Part shown: positions 43,790 through 52,059 of the stretch, piece by piece
Layout of the letters: each line of letters begins with the position of its first letter
Position numbering within the stretch: the stretch's first letter is position 1
DNA from: Streptomyces parvus
Lineage (GTDB): Bacteria; Actinomycetota; Actinomycetes; Streptomycetales; Streptomycetaceae
DNA: 64,000 bases
Direction: 5' to 3'
NCBI RefSeq assembly: GCF_014648875.1
Contig: NZ_BMRY01000005.1
Coordinates: forward strand, 62,001 to 126,000
Translations under genes and position numbers: made by a program
The notes under the pieces: generated by a model
The model's database searches: none
Seen by the model: only the letters and a program-made list of their open reading frames with translations
What the model was told of the DNA's origin: nothing

Positions 43790-45064
43790 GTGAACGACAC
43801 CCCGACTCCGGAACTCTTCTCCTGGGAGTTCGCGACCGATCCTTATCCCGCGTACGGCTGGTTGCGGGAGCACGCGCCCGTGCACCGGAAGGAATTGCCC
43901 TCCGGAGTGGAAGCGTGGCTCGTGACCCGCTACGCCGACGCACGGCAGGCACTCGCCGACGCACGGCTCTCCAAGAACCCCGAGCACCACGCGGACGACG
44001 CCCCGGGCCGTGCCAAGACCGGTATCCCGGGGGAGCGCGGTGCGGGCCTCATGACACACCTGCTCAACATCGACCCGCCGGACCACACCAGGCTGCGCCG
44101 GCTCGTCTCCAAGGCGTTCACCCCGCGCAGGACCGCGCTCTTCGCCCCACGGGTCCACGAACTGGCGAACGGTCTCATTGATGCCTTCGCGGAGAAAGGG
44201 GAAGCCGACCTCATCCACGAATTCGCCTTCCCGCTCCCCATCTACGCGATCTGCGACCTGCTCGGTGTGCCCCGCGAGGACCAGGACGACTTCCGTGACT
44301 GGGCCGGGATGATGATCCGGCACGGCGGCGGACCGCGCGGCGGCGTCGCCCGCTCCGTCAAGAAGATCCGCGCCTATCTCTCCGAGCTGATTCACAAGAA
44401 GCGCGCGGACCCGGGCGACGACCTGATCTCGGACCTGATCCGGGCCAGTGACCACGGTGAGCACCTCACCGAAAACGAGGCCGCCGCCATGGCGTTCGTG
44501 ATCCTGTTCGCAGGTTTCGAAACGACCATCAACCTGATCGGCAACAGCGCCCACGCGTTCTTTCGTCACCCCGTTCAGCGATCCGTCTTCCAGGATGCAG
44601 TGGAACGGGGCGACGGCTCCCTCATCGACAGCGCCATCGAGGAACTGCTGCGCTTCGACGGCCCGGTGGAGATCGCGACATGGCGGTACGCCACCGAGAG
44701 ACTGGAAATCGGGGGACAGCCAATCCGGAAGGGCGACCCGGTTCTCGTGGTCCTCGCGGCGGCGGACCGTGACCCCGAGAGGTTCAGGAGCCCCGACACC
44801 CTCGACCTCACCCGCCGGGACAACCAGCACCTGGGATACGGCCACGGCATCCACTACTGCCTGGGCGCGCCCCTCGCACGACTGGAGGGACGTACTGCTC
44901 TGGAGACGCTGTTCCGTCGGCTGCCGGACCTGCGACTCGCGGTGGACCCGGCCGATCTACGGTGGCGTGGCGGCCTGATCATGCGGGGCCTGCGCACCCT
45001 CCCGGTCGAGTTCACACCGGAAGCATCAACCAGGTCTTCGCGGGCCGATAACTCACCTCATTGA
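43790..45064 (+). CDS. Cytochrome P450
   Basis: 424 residues from GTG 43790 (VNDTPTPELFSWEFATDPYPAYGWLREHAPVHR). An in-frame ATG at 43745 adds 15 residues but has no better ribosome site. I-helix AGFETT (oxygen activation), K-helix ExxR in IEELLRFDGPVEI, and haem loop YGHGIHYCLGAPLARLEG with axial Cys; the usual Phe at its start is Tyr. Soluble class I bacterial P450, so it needs separate ferredoxin and reductase, none adjacent. Substrate unknown. Its 3' part is duplicated in inverted orientation at 41117-41254. Confidence 0.92.
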   Translation: MNDTPTPELFSWEFATDPYPAYGWLREHAPVHRKELPSGVEAWLVTRYADARQALADARLSKNPEHHADDAPGRAKTGIPGERGAGLMTHLLNIDPPDHTRLRRLVSKAFTPRRTALFAPRVHELANGLIDAFAEKGEADLIHEFAFPLPIYAICDLLGVPREDQDDFRDWAGMMIRHGGGPRGGVARSVKKIRAYLSELIHKKRADPGDDLISDLIRASDHGEHLTENEAAAMAFVILFAGFETTINLIGNSAHAFFRHPVQRSVFQDAVERGDGSLIDSAIEELLRFDGPVEIATWRYATERLEIGGQPIRKGDPVLVVLAAADRDPERFRSPDTLDLTRRDNQHLGYGHGIHYCLGAPLARLEGRTALETLFRRLPDLRLAVDPADLRWRGGLIMRGLRTLPVEFTPEASTRSSRADNSPH

Positions 45065-45089
45065 GGTGACCCCGACCCTGGGGAGTGCG

Positions 45090-45284
45090 GTGGAGATGAG
45101 CCGGACAGAGGCCGCCGTGCTCGTGCGGCGGATCATGGATGCGGACCGCACTCCCGAAGAAGAGGCGGATGGCTGGTTGGGCATGCTCCACAGGGCCATG
45201 TCATGTCCGACCATCCGGGAGGCCATACAGACCCTGGTGGGGAGGCCAGGATCACGGATCATCACGACGAGCGGCGGCTTCTGA
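45090..45284 (+). CDS. Small protein resembling colicin-type immunity (e9imm) peptides
   Basis: 64 residues from GTG 45090 (VEMSRTEAAVLVRRIMDAD), spaced from GGGGAG. The first half (LVRRIMDADRTPEEEADGWLGMLHRAM-SCP) follows the helix pattern of E-type bacteriocin immunity proteins, which bind and inactivate a nuclease toxin. The C-terminal half does not look canonical and may be truncated. No partner nuclease is adjacent. It overlaps the next ORF by 82 nt in another frame. The family suggestion is pattern-based and tentative. Confidence 0.5.
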   Translation: MEMSRTEAAVLVRRIMDADRTPEEEADGWLGMLHRAMSCPTIREAIQTLVGRPGSRIITTSGGF

Positions 45285-45553
45285 GCGGAAGCACCCTCGT
45301 CGGCACGATTGGCGTCGATGCCCCAGGAATGCCCTGGCAGCGCGGACACTTCTCTCCTGAGCCTGCCTTCAGCCGGTTCAAGCCCTGGTTCGACGAGATC
45401 CACGCCCTTGTCGAGGCAGCGGATCTTGGACGGTTCGACGACATCTACGACCTCATCGAAGGTGCCCTGACCCTGGAGTCACCATCGGGGCCCGTTGGTG
45501 AGCTTCTCCTGCACATCGGTCAGGAGCATGCTTGGTTCCGCTGGGACCCGTAG
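45203..45553 (+). CDS. Hypothetical protein, start uncertain
   Basis: Up to 116 residues from ATG 45203. The convincing part begins at about residue 17 (ITDHHDERRLLSGSTLVGTIGVDAPGMPWQRGHF) and continues with FKPWFDEIHALVEAADLGRFDDIYDLIEGALTL and LLLHIGQEHAWFRWDP. No standard start codon lies at the apparent N-terminus of that part (ATC is found), so either ATG 45203 is used, with an 82-nt overlap of the previous gene, or the native start has been lost. Function unknown. Its neighbours suggest an accessory gene pair. Confidence 0.55.
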   Translation: MSDHPGGHTDPGGEARITDHHDERRLLSGSTLVGTIGVDAPGMPWQRGHFSPEPAFSRFKPWFDEIHALVEAADLGRFDDIYDLIEGALTLESPSGPVGELLLHIGQEHAWFRWDP

Positions 45554-45636
45554 GCAGCCAACGCCGGTGTTCCAGGCGACGGGCAGGGCATGGAGGGTCG
45601 AAAGCTCCCGGTGGCGGTGGGGAGCAACCGAGCTCC

Positions 45637-46650
45637 CTACCGGGCGTCCGGTCCCCCCTCCACCGCCAGGATCGCGTCCCTGTACGCCCGGGCCGCCGCG
45701 CGCAGCGCGGCCTCCGGGTCGGCGCCGTTCGCCTCGGCGGCCACGGCCAGGGCGAGGAGGTCGTAGCCGATGGAGTCGCCGGCGGGCTCTCCCGTCGGGA
45801 GGGGGACGTCGAGGCCGGCCGTGCGGACGCGGCTGCCGAGCTTCGCGGCGAGGGCCAGGCCCGGCTGGCCGAGGGGGACGCCTTCGGTGACCGAGGTGCG
45901 CTGCTTCTCGATCGCCTTGGTCCGCAGCCAGTGGGCGTGGACGTCCTCGGGGGTCTCGGCGGTCTCGTCGCCGAAGACGTGCGGGTGGCGGTGGATCAGC
46001 TTCTCGACGAGGCCGCCTGCCACGTCGTCGATGGCGAAGGGTTCTTCGGGGTCCTCCTCCGCGATGCGCGCGTGGAAGACGACCTGGAGGAGCACGTCGC
46101 CCAGTTCCTCGCGCAGTTCGGTCCGGTCGCCGTCCTCGATCGCCTCGACCAGTTCGTACGCCTCCTCGATGGCGTACTTGGCGAGGCCCCGGTGCGTCTT
46201 CTGCGAGGTCCAAGGGCAGGAGCGGCGGATCCGGTCCATGACCTGGACCAGGTCGAGGAGACGGGCGCCCGGCAGGTCGTAGGAGCCGGGGAGCAGTTCC
46301 AGGTCCGGCATCCGCATCCGGCCGGAACCGCCCAGGCGGGCAAGGCCGTCGGTGAGGGGGGCGTTGCCCTCTCCGCCGGTCAGGACGACGACCGTCCGGC
46401 CGCCCGCGCAGTCCGCGACCAGTTCGTCCGCGGAGGGCGTGGCGTGTTCGACGTGTACGCCCGCCTCGCGGAGGTAGGGCAGCTGCGGCTGGTCCGGGTC
46501 CGCGCACAGGACGCGGTCGGCGGCGTGCAGGGTCTGCCAGGCCGGCCAGGACAGCAGGCCGGGCGCGACCCGGTGGCTGGCGGTGAGCAGGACGATGCGG
46601 CCGGGGTCGGCGGGGGTCTCGACGGAGGCGTCGGGGGCTTCGGCGTTCAC
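45637..46650 (-). CDS. mazG: MazG nucleoside triphosphate pyrophosphohydrolase
   Basis: Hydrolyses NTPs/dNTPs to monophosphates (house-cleaning). 337 residues, GTG 46650. The N-terminal region (about 17-120, LLTASHRVAPGLLSWPAWQTL) resembles the methylase-like YabN part, followed by a MazG domain (about 130-235). The metal-binding ExxE...ExxD is seen in IEEAYELVEAIEDGDRTELREELGD, and FHARIAEEDPEEPFAIDDVAGGLVEKLIHRHPHVFG is the family's hallmark. A C-terminal helical extension follows. Downstream of the SurA-N lipoprotein gene on the same strand. Confidence 0.94.
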   Translation of the reverse strand: MNAEAPDASVETPADPGRIVLLTASHRVAPGLLSWPAWQTLHAADRVLCADPDQPQLPYLREAGVHVEHATPSADELVADCAGGRTVVVLTGGEGNAPLTDGLARLGGSGRMRMPDLELLPGSYDLPGARLLDLVQVMDRIRRSCPWTSQKTHRGLAKYAIEEAYELVEAIEDGDRTELREELGDVLLQVVFHARIAEEDPEEPFAIDDVAGGLVEKLIHRHPHVFGDETAETPEDVHAHWLRTKAIEKQRTSVTEGVPLGQPGLALAAKLGSRVRTAGLDVPLPTGEPAGDSIGYDLLALAVAAEANGADPEAALRAAARAYRDAILAVEGGPDAR

Positions 46651-46740
46651 CCTGCGAACCTACCTCCGGAAGGGAATCCGCCTCCGGCCCGCAGGCCCCG
46701 CCTGCCGCCCGCCGGCCCCGCTCTCCGGCTGCCGGGGCGG

Positions 46741-47394
46741 TCAGGCCTCCGTCGGCTGCTCGGGGGTGAACTTCGTGCGCTGGGTGATCCAGGGCGCGCT
46801 GTAGTTGCCGAGCTGCATCTTCTGGTCGTCCCAGGTGCCGAAGCGCGGGTTGACGTCGATGTCGAGGGCCTTCGACGCCTTCGTGAGGGCCTCGCCGACG
46901 ACCTCCTGACCGGCGGGCGTGCCCAGGTCCGCGCCGAGCGCCCGGGCCAGCTTCGGGAGCTGGACCTCCTGGCGCATGTCGGCGTCGATCTGGTCCGGGG
47001 CCACCCAGCGCTGCTGGAGCATCATCGCCTCGAACTGCTCCTCGCCGCCCTGTTGGGCGAGGCCGGCCCGCCGCATCTCCTGGATCTCCTTGCGGGAGAC
47101 CGTGACGCCCGCGTCCTCGGCGGCGCGGTCGAGGATCCGGCCGAAGATCAGCCCGTGCAGCTTCGCGCGGTTGAGCTGGCCCGACTTGTTCACCAGCTGG
47201 GCCGCCTGCGGGGAGCTCTCCTGGGCGGCGCGGACCTCCGCGGCCCGCTCCTGGACCGCCGACACCTCGATCCGCTCGCCCCCCACGACGGCCGCGGCAC
47301 CGGGGTGGGCCTGGTTGCCGCAGGCCGACAGGAGGGGCGCGGCGACGAGCGTTGCGGCGAGGACGGTGAGCGCGGTGCGACGACGGCGGTGCAA
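46741..47394 (-). CDS. SurA N-terminal-domain lipoprotein
   Basis: 217 residues from TTG 47394. This rare start was preferred because GGGAGG is 5 nt upstream and the protein then starts directly with a basic signal peptide (LHRRRRTALTVLAATLVAAPLLSACG). The in-frame ATG at 47430 would place 12 extra residues before it. Lipobox LLSAC gives a lipid-anchored Cys. The mature part has the SurA N-terminal chaperone helices (AAAVVGGERIEVSAVQERAAEV, LLQQRWVAPDQIDADMRQEV) but no rotamase domain. Likely an extracytoplasmic folding helper. Position upstream of mazG is consistent with one transcript. Confidence 0.88.
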   Translation of the reverse strand: MHRRRRTALTVLAATLVAAPLLSACGNQAHPGAAAVVGGERIEVSAVQERAAEVRAAQESSPQAAQLVNKSGQLNRAKLHGLIFGRILDRAAEDAGVTVSRKEIQEMRRAGLAQQGGEEQFEAMMLQQRWVAPDQIDADMRQEVQLPKLARALGADLGTPAGQEVVGEALTKASKALDIDVNPRFGTWDDQKMQLGNYSAPWITQRTKFTPEQPTEA

Positions 47395-47545
47395 AGGAGC
47401 CTCCCGGGGAGAGTTTGTGCATCGGTGCACAAAGCCTTGCGGTGATCGATGTTAGGCAGTGGATGTGGCCTGTGCCACTGATTCGACCAACGATTCCGGA
47501 GGAGTTGGGGATGTGGTCCGGGAAGGGCGGTGATCCGGGGCGCTG

Positions 47546-49198
47546 TCAGCCGCCGCGGACGTCCCGCTGGTGGCTGAGAAGGCGACGCAGGTCCACGGGC
47601 AGCGGGTGGTGCGGCCCGTAGGTGCGCTCGGCGTCGTACAGCAGCGCCTGGAGCTGGGCCCGGCCCGCAGTGTGGTCGCCGACCGCCAGGAGCAGTTGTC
47701 CGATGCGGTGCCGGATGTCGAGGGCGCGGCCGGGGTCGGAGGTGATCGGCCCGTAGGCGTTCTCGTAGTACGGGAGGACCGCGCGGTACTCGACCAGCGC
47801 GGCCCCGGCCTCGCCGAGCTGTTCCAGGCACTGGGCCGCGTCGTAGCGGAACTGGAGGGCCTGGGTGTCGGCCGGGCCCGCCTCGGCGGTGCGGTCGTCC
47901 GCGAGGCGGCGCAGTTCGGGCAGGGCGCGGCGGTACTGGCCGTCGTCCATGAGCGTCGCGGCGTACTGCTTGCGCAGGATGCGGACGACCGGTGAGTGCT
48001 CGCCGTGCTCCGCGGCCGCGGCCGGGAGGGTGGCGCCGAGGATGTCCACGGCCTGGGTGATCCGGCCCTCGCCGAGCAGCTTCTTCACCTCGTCCACGGC
48101 CCGCGCGACGTCCAGCCGGCCGGGCGGCGGGGTGGTGGGGCGGGCGGGGGTGGCCTGGTACGGGTGGACGGCCGGGGGCGGGGTGAAGGACGGCGGGGCG
48201 CCGAGCGCGGGCGGCGTCGTCGCGAAGGCGGACGGCGGCGCGGCGAAGGTGGCGGGGGCGGGCACGGGGGCCGGGGTGGCGGCCCGGTCCGGCCAGGGGG
48301 CGTGCGGCCGCAGGAACGGGCGGGTCGGGTCGAGCGGCCCGGCGGGGGCGCCGTGCTTCGGCAGCAGCGGGGCCAGCTCCTCGTACACCTCCTGCGCGGA
48401 GGCGGGCCGGTCCTGTGGGTCCTTGGCGAGCAGCCGCAGGACGAGGGCCTCCAGCGCGACGGGGGCCTCGGGGCGCTTCTGCCGGACCGGGACCGGGGCC
48501 TCGTAGAGGTGGCGGTGCAGGACGCCCAGCGCGGTGGACCCGGCGAACGGCACGTCGCCGCTGACGAGTTCGTGCAGGAGGACCCCGAGGGCGTACAGGT
48601 CGGTGTACGGGCCGACCGCGCCGCCCATCGCCTGCTCGGGCGCCATGTAGGCCGGGGAACCGATGGGCGAACCGGTGTGCGTGAGACGGGTGGTGTCGGT
48701 GTCGAGGACGGAGGCGACGCCGAGGTCGAGGACGGTGACCGTGCCGTCCGGGCGGACCATCACGTTCCCGGGCTTGAGGTCGCGGTGGACGATCGGCACG
48801 GCGTGCACCGCGCAGAGGACAGCGCAGAGCTGGGCGGCGACCGCGACGGCCCACGGCCAGGGGTACGGGTCCTGCTCGGCCAGATGGTCGGCGAGGTCCG
48901 CGCCCTCGACGTACTGCATGACGAGGTAGAGGTCGTCGCCGTCGCTGCCCGCGTCGTGGACGGTGACCAGGCCGGGGTGGTCGACCTGTGCGGTGACCCG
49001 GCACTCGCGGACGAACCGGCGGCGCAGTTCGTCGGCCGCGTCGCTGCCGGTGGGCCCGGCGACCCGGTCGGGGCGCAGCAGTTTGACGGCGACGCGGCGG
49101 TCGAGGCGCCGGTCGTACGCCGTCCACACCTGGCCCATACCGCCCTGGCCGAGGATGGTGGCCAGTTCGTAGCGGTCGGCGATGGTCCGCCCGCTCAC
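47546..49198 (-). CDS. Serine/threonine protein kinase with TPR-like C-terminus
   Basis: 550 residues, GTG 49198, overlapping the preceding gene's stop (GTGA). Hanks-type kinase domain about 8-280: glycine loop LGQGGMGQV, Lys-39 in VAVKLL, catalytic Asp-140 in HRDLKPGN, DLG (Asp-158) in place of DFG, APE in YMAPEQA. A Pro/Ala-rich linker (about 285-370) leads to TPR-like helices (about 375-545; LDDGQYRRALPELRRLADD, YDAAQCLEQLGEAGAALVEYRAVL). No transmembrane helix, so the kinase is cytosolic and may be held to the membrane by its coupled partner gene. Confidence 0.93.
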   Translation of the reverse strand: MSGRTIADRYELATILGQGGMGQVWTAYDRRLDRRVAVKLLRPDRVAGPTGSDAADELRRRFVRECRVTAQVDHPGLVTVHDAGSDGDDLYLVMQYVEGADLADHLAEQDPYPWPWAVAVAAQLCAVLCAVHAVPIVHRDLKPGNVMVRPDGTVTVLDLGVASVLDTDTTRLTHTGSPIGSPAYMAPEQAMGGAVGPYTDLYALGVLLHELVSGDVPFAGSTALGVLHRHLYEAPVPVRQKRPEAPVALEALVLRLLAKDPQDRPASAQEVYEELAPLLPKHGAPAGPLDPTRPFLRPHAPWPDRAATPAPVPAPATFAAPPSAFATTPPALGAPPSFTPPPAVHPYQATPARPTTPPPGRLDVARAVDEVKKLLGEGRITQAVDILGATLPAAAAEHGEHSPVVRILRKQYAATLMDDGQYRRALPELRRLADDRTAEAGPADTQALQFRYDAAQCLEQLGEAGAALVEYRAVLPYYENAYGPITSDPGRALDIRHRIGQLLLAVGDHTAGRAQLQALLYDAERTYGPHHPLPVDLRRLLSHQRDVRGG

Positions 49199-49815
49199 CG
49201 GCCCTCGCCGCCCCTGCTGTCCTTGTTCTCCTGGCGGAGGTAGTCGCTCAGCTCGTCCAGCTCGGCCCGGACCTGGTCCAGGCGCTGGGGCGCGGGCTTG
49301 GGGGTGGGCGGGGTGGCCGGCGCGGTGTACGGGTTGGGCGGCTGGTGCTGCTGGGGCTGACGTTGTTGCGGCTGGTGCTGCTGGTGTCGGGCCAGGTGCT
49401 GTTGCTGGTACGGGAGCGGGGGCGCCGGGTGCGCGGGCGCACCGTACGGGGCCGGGGCGCCGAGGGTGTTGTAGTGCCGTATCTCCGCGTACAGGTAGTA
49501 GGTGATCACCCCGGCCAGCAGGCCGAGGATCCAGAGCATCATGAACAGCGCCGCCGCGTCCGACATCTCGTCGGGGTCGTCCGGTGTGGCCATGATGAAG
49601 GCGAACAGCCCGATGTTGAGGGCGATCACGACCACCAGCAGGAACCAGTCGCGCGGCCTGCGGGTGACGATCGCGAGCCGCAGCATCGGCGCCCAGCCCA
49701 ACAGGCCGCAGCTCAGCACGGTCAACGCCACGAGGATCACGCGCACCGTCGTGAGCGTCGCCGGGGACGGCCGCGATGTCGTCGGCTGCTGCGGCATGGG
49801 GCCGTAGCCGTGCAT
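49195..49815 (-). CDS. Multi-pass membrane protein coupled to the kinase
   Basis: 206 residues, ATG 49815 with CAGGAG. Three hydrophobic segments (about 20-42, 55-78, 88-112) are followed by a Gln/His/Pro-rich cytoplasmic stretch (LARHQQHQPQQRQPQQHQPP) and a C-terminal helix (LDQVRAELDELSDYLRQENK) that may be coiled. Stop overlaps the kinase GTG, giving strict coupling; a membrane anchor or sensor for the kinase is a fair inference. No named family. Confidence 0.85.
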   Translation of the reverse strand: MHGYGPMPQQPTTSRPSPATLTTVRVILVALTVLSCGLLGWAPMLRLAIVTRRPRDWFLLVVVIALNIGLFAFIMATPDDPDEMSDAAALFMMLWILGLLAGVITYYLYAEIRHYNTLGAPAPYGAPAHPAPPLPYQQQHLARHQQHQPQQRQPQQHQPPNPYTAPATPPTPKPAPQRLDQVRAELDELSDYLRQENKDSRGGEGR

Positions 49816-49906
49816 GTGCTGCTCCTGGGAGGCGTATGTCGGACGTGTGGGGTGAGCGTATACACCTCTGCCGACCGGCTGTCCCCGGTTGCCCCCAAGG
49901 TTGTCC

Positions 49907-50542
49907 TCAACGTTGTGTGCGGCGGTCCTCCCCGGCCGGGGCGCCCCGGCCGTACGAGGGGCTTCTGTGGCCGAAGTCGACCTCGGCCGCAGGCAGGACG
50001 CGCACCCGGCGCCCCGGGAAGCGGAGGTTCCGGTAGATCTCGTTGTGGTGCGCGACGGACGCCTCCGGTGCGGCGTAGCGGCCGGGGGCGTCGGGCCGGA
50101 CGGACGTGGTGTGCCCGTCCGCGACGAGCACCACGTCGTACCCCAGGCTCAGCGCCTGCCGGGCCGTGGACTCGACGCAGATCTCGGTGGCGAACCCGGT
50201 GACGACGACCTCGGTCACGTCCCGGGCGCGCAGCACGGCGTCCAACTCCGTGCCGAGGAAGCTGTCCGGTGCGGCCTTGGGTACGACGGTGTCCCCGGCG
50301 GCGGGGGCCAGTCCGGACACGATCCGCCACCCGTCGGTCCCCGGCTCCAGCTCCTCGTCCTCCTGCTGCGCGAACACCACCGGGGCCCCGGCCGCCCTGG
50401 CCCGCGTCCGGAGGCCGGCGATGGCCGCGACGGTGGCGGACGCCCGGTACGCGATCGCGACGAGGGTGTTCTGCATGTCGATGACGAGGAGCGCGGGGGT
50501 GGGATTCGGGCCGGAGGCCGTCACAGCCGGTGCCGTACCCAT
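49907..50542 (-). CDS. Isochorismatase-like cysteine hydrolase
   Basis: 211 residues from ATG 50542. Catalytic Asp-22 is in ALLVIDMQNTLV, Lys lies in TVVPKAAPDSFLGT, and Cys is in VTGFATEICVESTARQALSLGY, the standard D-K-C triad. Members hydrolyse isochorismate or amides such as nicotinamide; the substrate is open. Its start lies inside the 3' end of the GNAT gene (22-nt overlap), so it is translated as part of that operon. Arg-rich tail. Confidence 0.9.
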   Translation of the reverse strand: MGTAPAVTASGPNPTPALLVIDMQNTLVAIAYRASATVAAIAGLRTRARAAGAPVVFAQQEDEELEPGTDGWRIVSGLAPAAGDTVVPKAAPDSFLGTELDAVLRARDVTEVVVTGFATEICVESTARQALSLGYDVVLVADGHTTSVRPDAPGRYAAPEASVAHHNEIYRNLRFPGRRVRVLPAAEVDFGHRSPSYGRGAPAGEDRRTQR

Positions 50543-51267
50543 ACGTTGGGCTCGACGTACACCGCGTACCCGTGGGCGAGCGCGCAGTGCACCGGGACGA
50601 GCGCGCCCGGCACCTCCACCGGACCGTCCGTGTCGAACGGCAGCCCGGTCCATTCCCGCCACTGCGCCAGCGAACCGCTCACCGTCATCGACACGGTGGC
50701 GACCGAGTCAACCGTCCCGCCGGCCCGGGCGTGGACCCGCAGCCAGGGGTCCTCGGGCAGCCCGTCCTCGGGGCGGGTCAGCCGGGCGTACTCCTCCATC
50801 GGCAGGCCGGCCTTGACGTGCTTGCCGCTCGGCCGCACCGGGGCGACGACCTCACGGAAGCCCTGCCGCCGCGCGTTGTCCCGCATCGCGGCGAGCATCC
50901 GGCCGGATATCCCCTTGCCCTGATGGCCGGTGGCGACCGTGATCTCGATCGCGCCGACCGTGTCGGGCGTCCGCCCGCGCCGCAGGTCGGCGAAGGCCCA
51001 CAGCAGCATCCGGTCCCAGCCGCCGACGGGCAGTTCGCCGCGCCCGGGGGCGTCCAGCACGAAGGGCACGCTGTAGGCGCGGGCGACCACGACACCCTCG
51101 GGGTCGGTGGCGACCAGCACGTACTGGGGGAACTCGACGGCGATCCGGGCGAAGTTGGCCCAGCCGACGATGTCCTCCAGGACGAACTCCGGCCAGGTGT
51201 CCGGCATTCCGTCCAGGGCGCCGGCGAGCTCGGGACGTTCGGCGAGGGTGGTGATGTTCAGCTCCAT
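50521..51267 (-). CDS. GNAT-family N-acetyltransferase
   Basis: 248 residues from ATG 51267. GNAT core: acetyl-CoA pyrophosphate loop in VATGHQGKGISGRMLAAMRD (about 112-131), preceded by ITV beta strand and followed by FREVVAPVRPSGK. The C-terminal part extends the family minimum. The acceptor is unknown. Divergent from a second GNAT gene at 51369, with a 101-nt shared promoter gap. Confidence 0.85.
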   Translation of the reverse strand: MELNITTLAERPELAGALDGMPDTWPEFVLEDIVGWANFARIAVEFPQYVLVATDPEGVVVARAYSVPFVLDAPGRGELPVGGWDRMLLWAFADLRRGRTPDTVGAIEITVATGHQGKGISGRMLAAMRDNARRQGFREVVAPVRPSGKHVKAGLPMEEYARLTRPEDGLPEDPWLRVHARAGGTVDSVATVSMTVSGSLAQWREWTGLPFDTDGPVEVPGALVPVHCALAHGYAVYVEPNVWVRHRL

Positions 51268-51368
51268 ACGCGTGACCCTAGGCAGTCCGTACCGCTCCGA
51301 CCAGCGAATATCGGCGTGGAACGGACGCGGTCCGAAGGGGGCGGACGGCCCGGCTACCCTCTCGCCGC

Positions 51369-51938
51369 ATGACGACGACACCACCACCGGACTCTCCCGT
51401 CCCCGCCCTCGCCGCCGTACACATCCGGCCCTGCCGGGCGGCGGATCTCGGCCCGCTGGAGCGGCACATGCCCTCGCCGGGCCGGACCCGGCGGCACGCG
51501 GCCCGGTTCGACCGGCAGGAGCAGGGCCTCAGCACCTTCCTCACCGCCTGGGCCGACGACGTACCCGTCGGAACGGCGCAGGTCCTGTGGCAGGGCTGCG
51601 CGGCCCCGGAGGTACAGGCCCGCTTCCCCGGCTGTCCGGAGCTGAACGGGCTCGGGATCTGGCCACCGGAGCTGCGTTCCCGGGGCATCGGTACGGCGCT
51701 GATCCGGGCGGCGGAGGAACGGGTCCGGGCCGCCGGCCACCCCCTGATCGGCCTGGGCGTGGACGACGACAACGGCCGGGCGGCCGCGCTCTACCTGCGG
51801 ATCGGCTACCGGGAGACCGGCTGCCGCTACCTGGACCGGTACGCGTACCTCGACGACGACGGTGTCCGGCACGAGGTCGTGGACCCGGCCCGCTTCCTGG
51901 TCAAGGAGTTGGCCGGGTGCGCTCCCGGGCCGATGTGA
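51369..51938 (+). CDS. GNAT-family N-acetyltransferase
   Basis: 189 residues, ATG 51369. Core acetyl-CoA loop in GIWPPELRSRGIGTALIRAAEE (about 97-118), then GVDDDNGRAAALYLRIGYRETG, the typical last GNAT helix and strand. Acceptor unknown; the DNDN-like GVDDDNGRA motif is common in antibiotic- and protein-acetylating members. Not clearly related to its divergent neighbour beyond the fold. Confidence 0.9.
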   Translation: MTTTPPPDSPVPALAAVHIRPCRAADLGPLERHMPSPGRTRRHAARFDRQEQGLSTFLTAWADDVPVGTAQVLWQGCAAPEVQARFPGCPELNGLGIWPPELRSRGIGTALIRAAEERVRAAGHPLIGLGVDDDNGRAAALYLRIGYRETGCRYLDRYAYLDDDGVRHEVVDPARFLVKELAGCAPGPM

Positions 51939-51974
51939 TCCGGCCGGAACCGTGAGGTGTGCATGCCGCGTCCC

Positions 51975-52034
51975 CACCCGTGACTTTCCACCCCGTGCGC
52001 CACCCGTTGACCTTCCACCCCGTGCGCCACCCGT
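51975..52034. repeat. 26-27-bp tandem duplication upstream of a membrane protein gene
   Basis: Two near-identical units (51975-52000 and 52001-52027), each CACCCGTGACTTTCCACCCC-like and ending GTGCGC, then the start of a third (CACCCGT). It lies just upstream of the ribosome site at 52046-52055. No function is evident. Confidence 0.75.
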
Positions 52035-52059
52035 CGAGGACCCGTCGAGGAGCAGAACC

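Noticed and set aside
43604..44854. 416-codon minus-strand frame across the P450 gene
   Set aside because: The plus-strand P450 is unambiguous; the antisense frame is a codon-bias shadow.
41069..45553. Prophage or integrative conjugative element
   Set aside because: Only one recombinase is found; no structural, replication, transfer or excisionase genes, and no paired att repeats were recognised.
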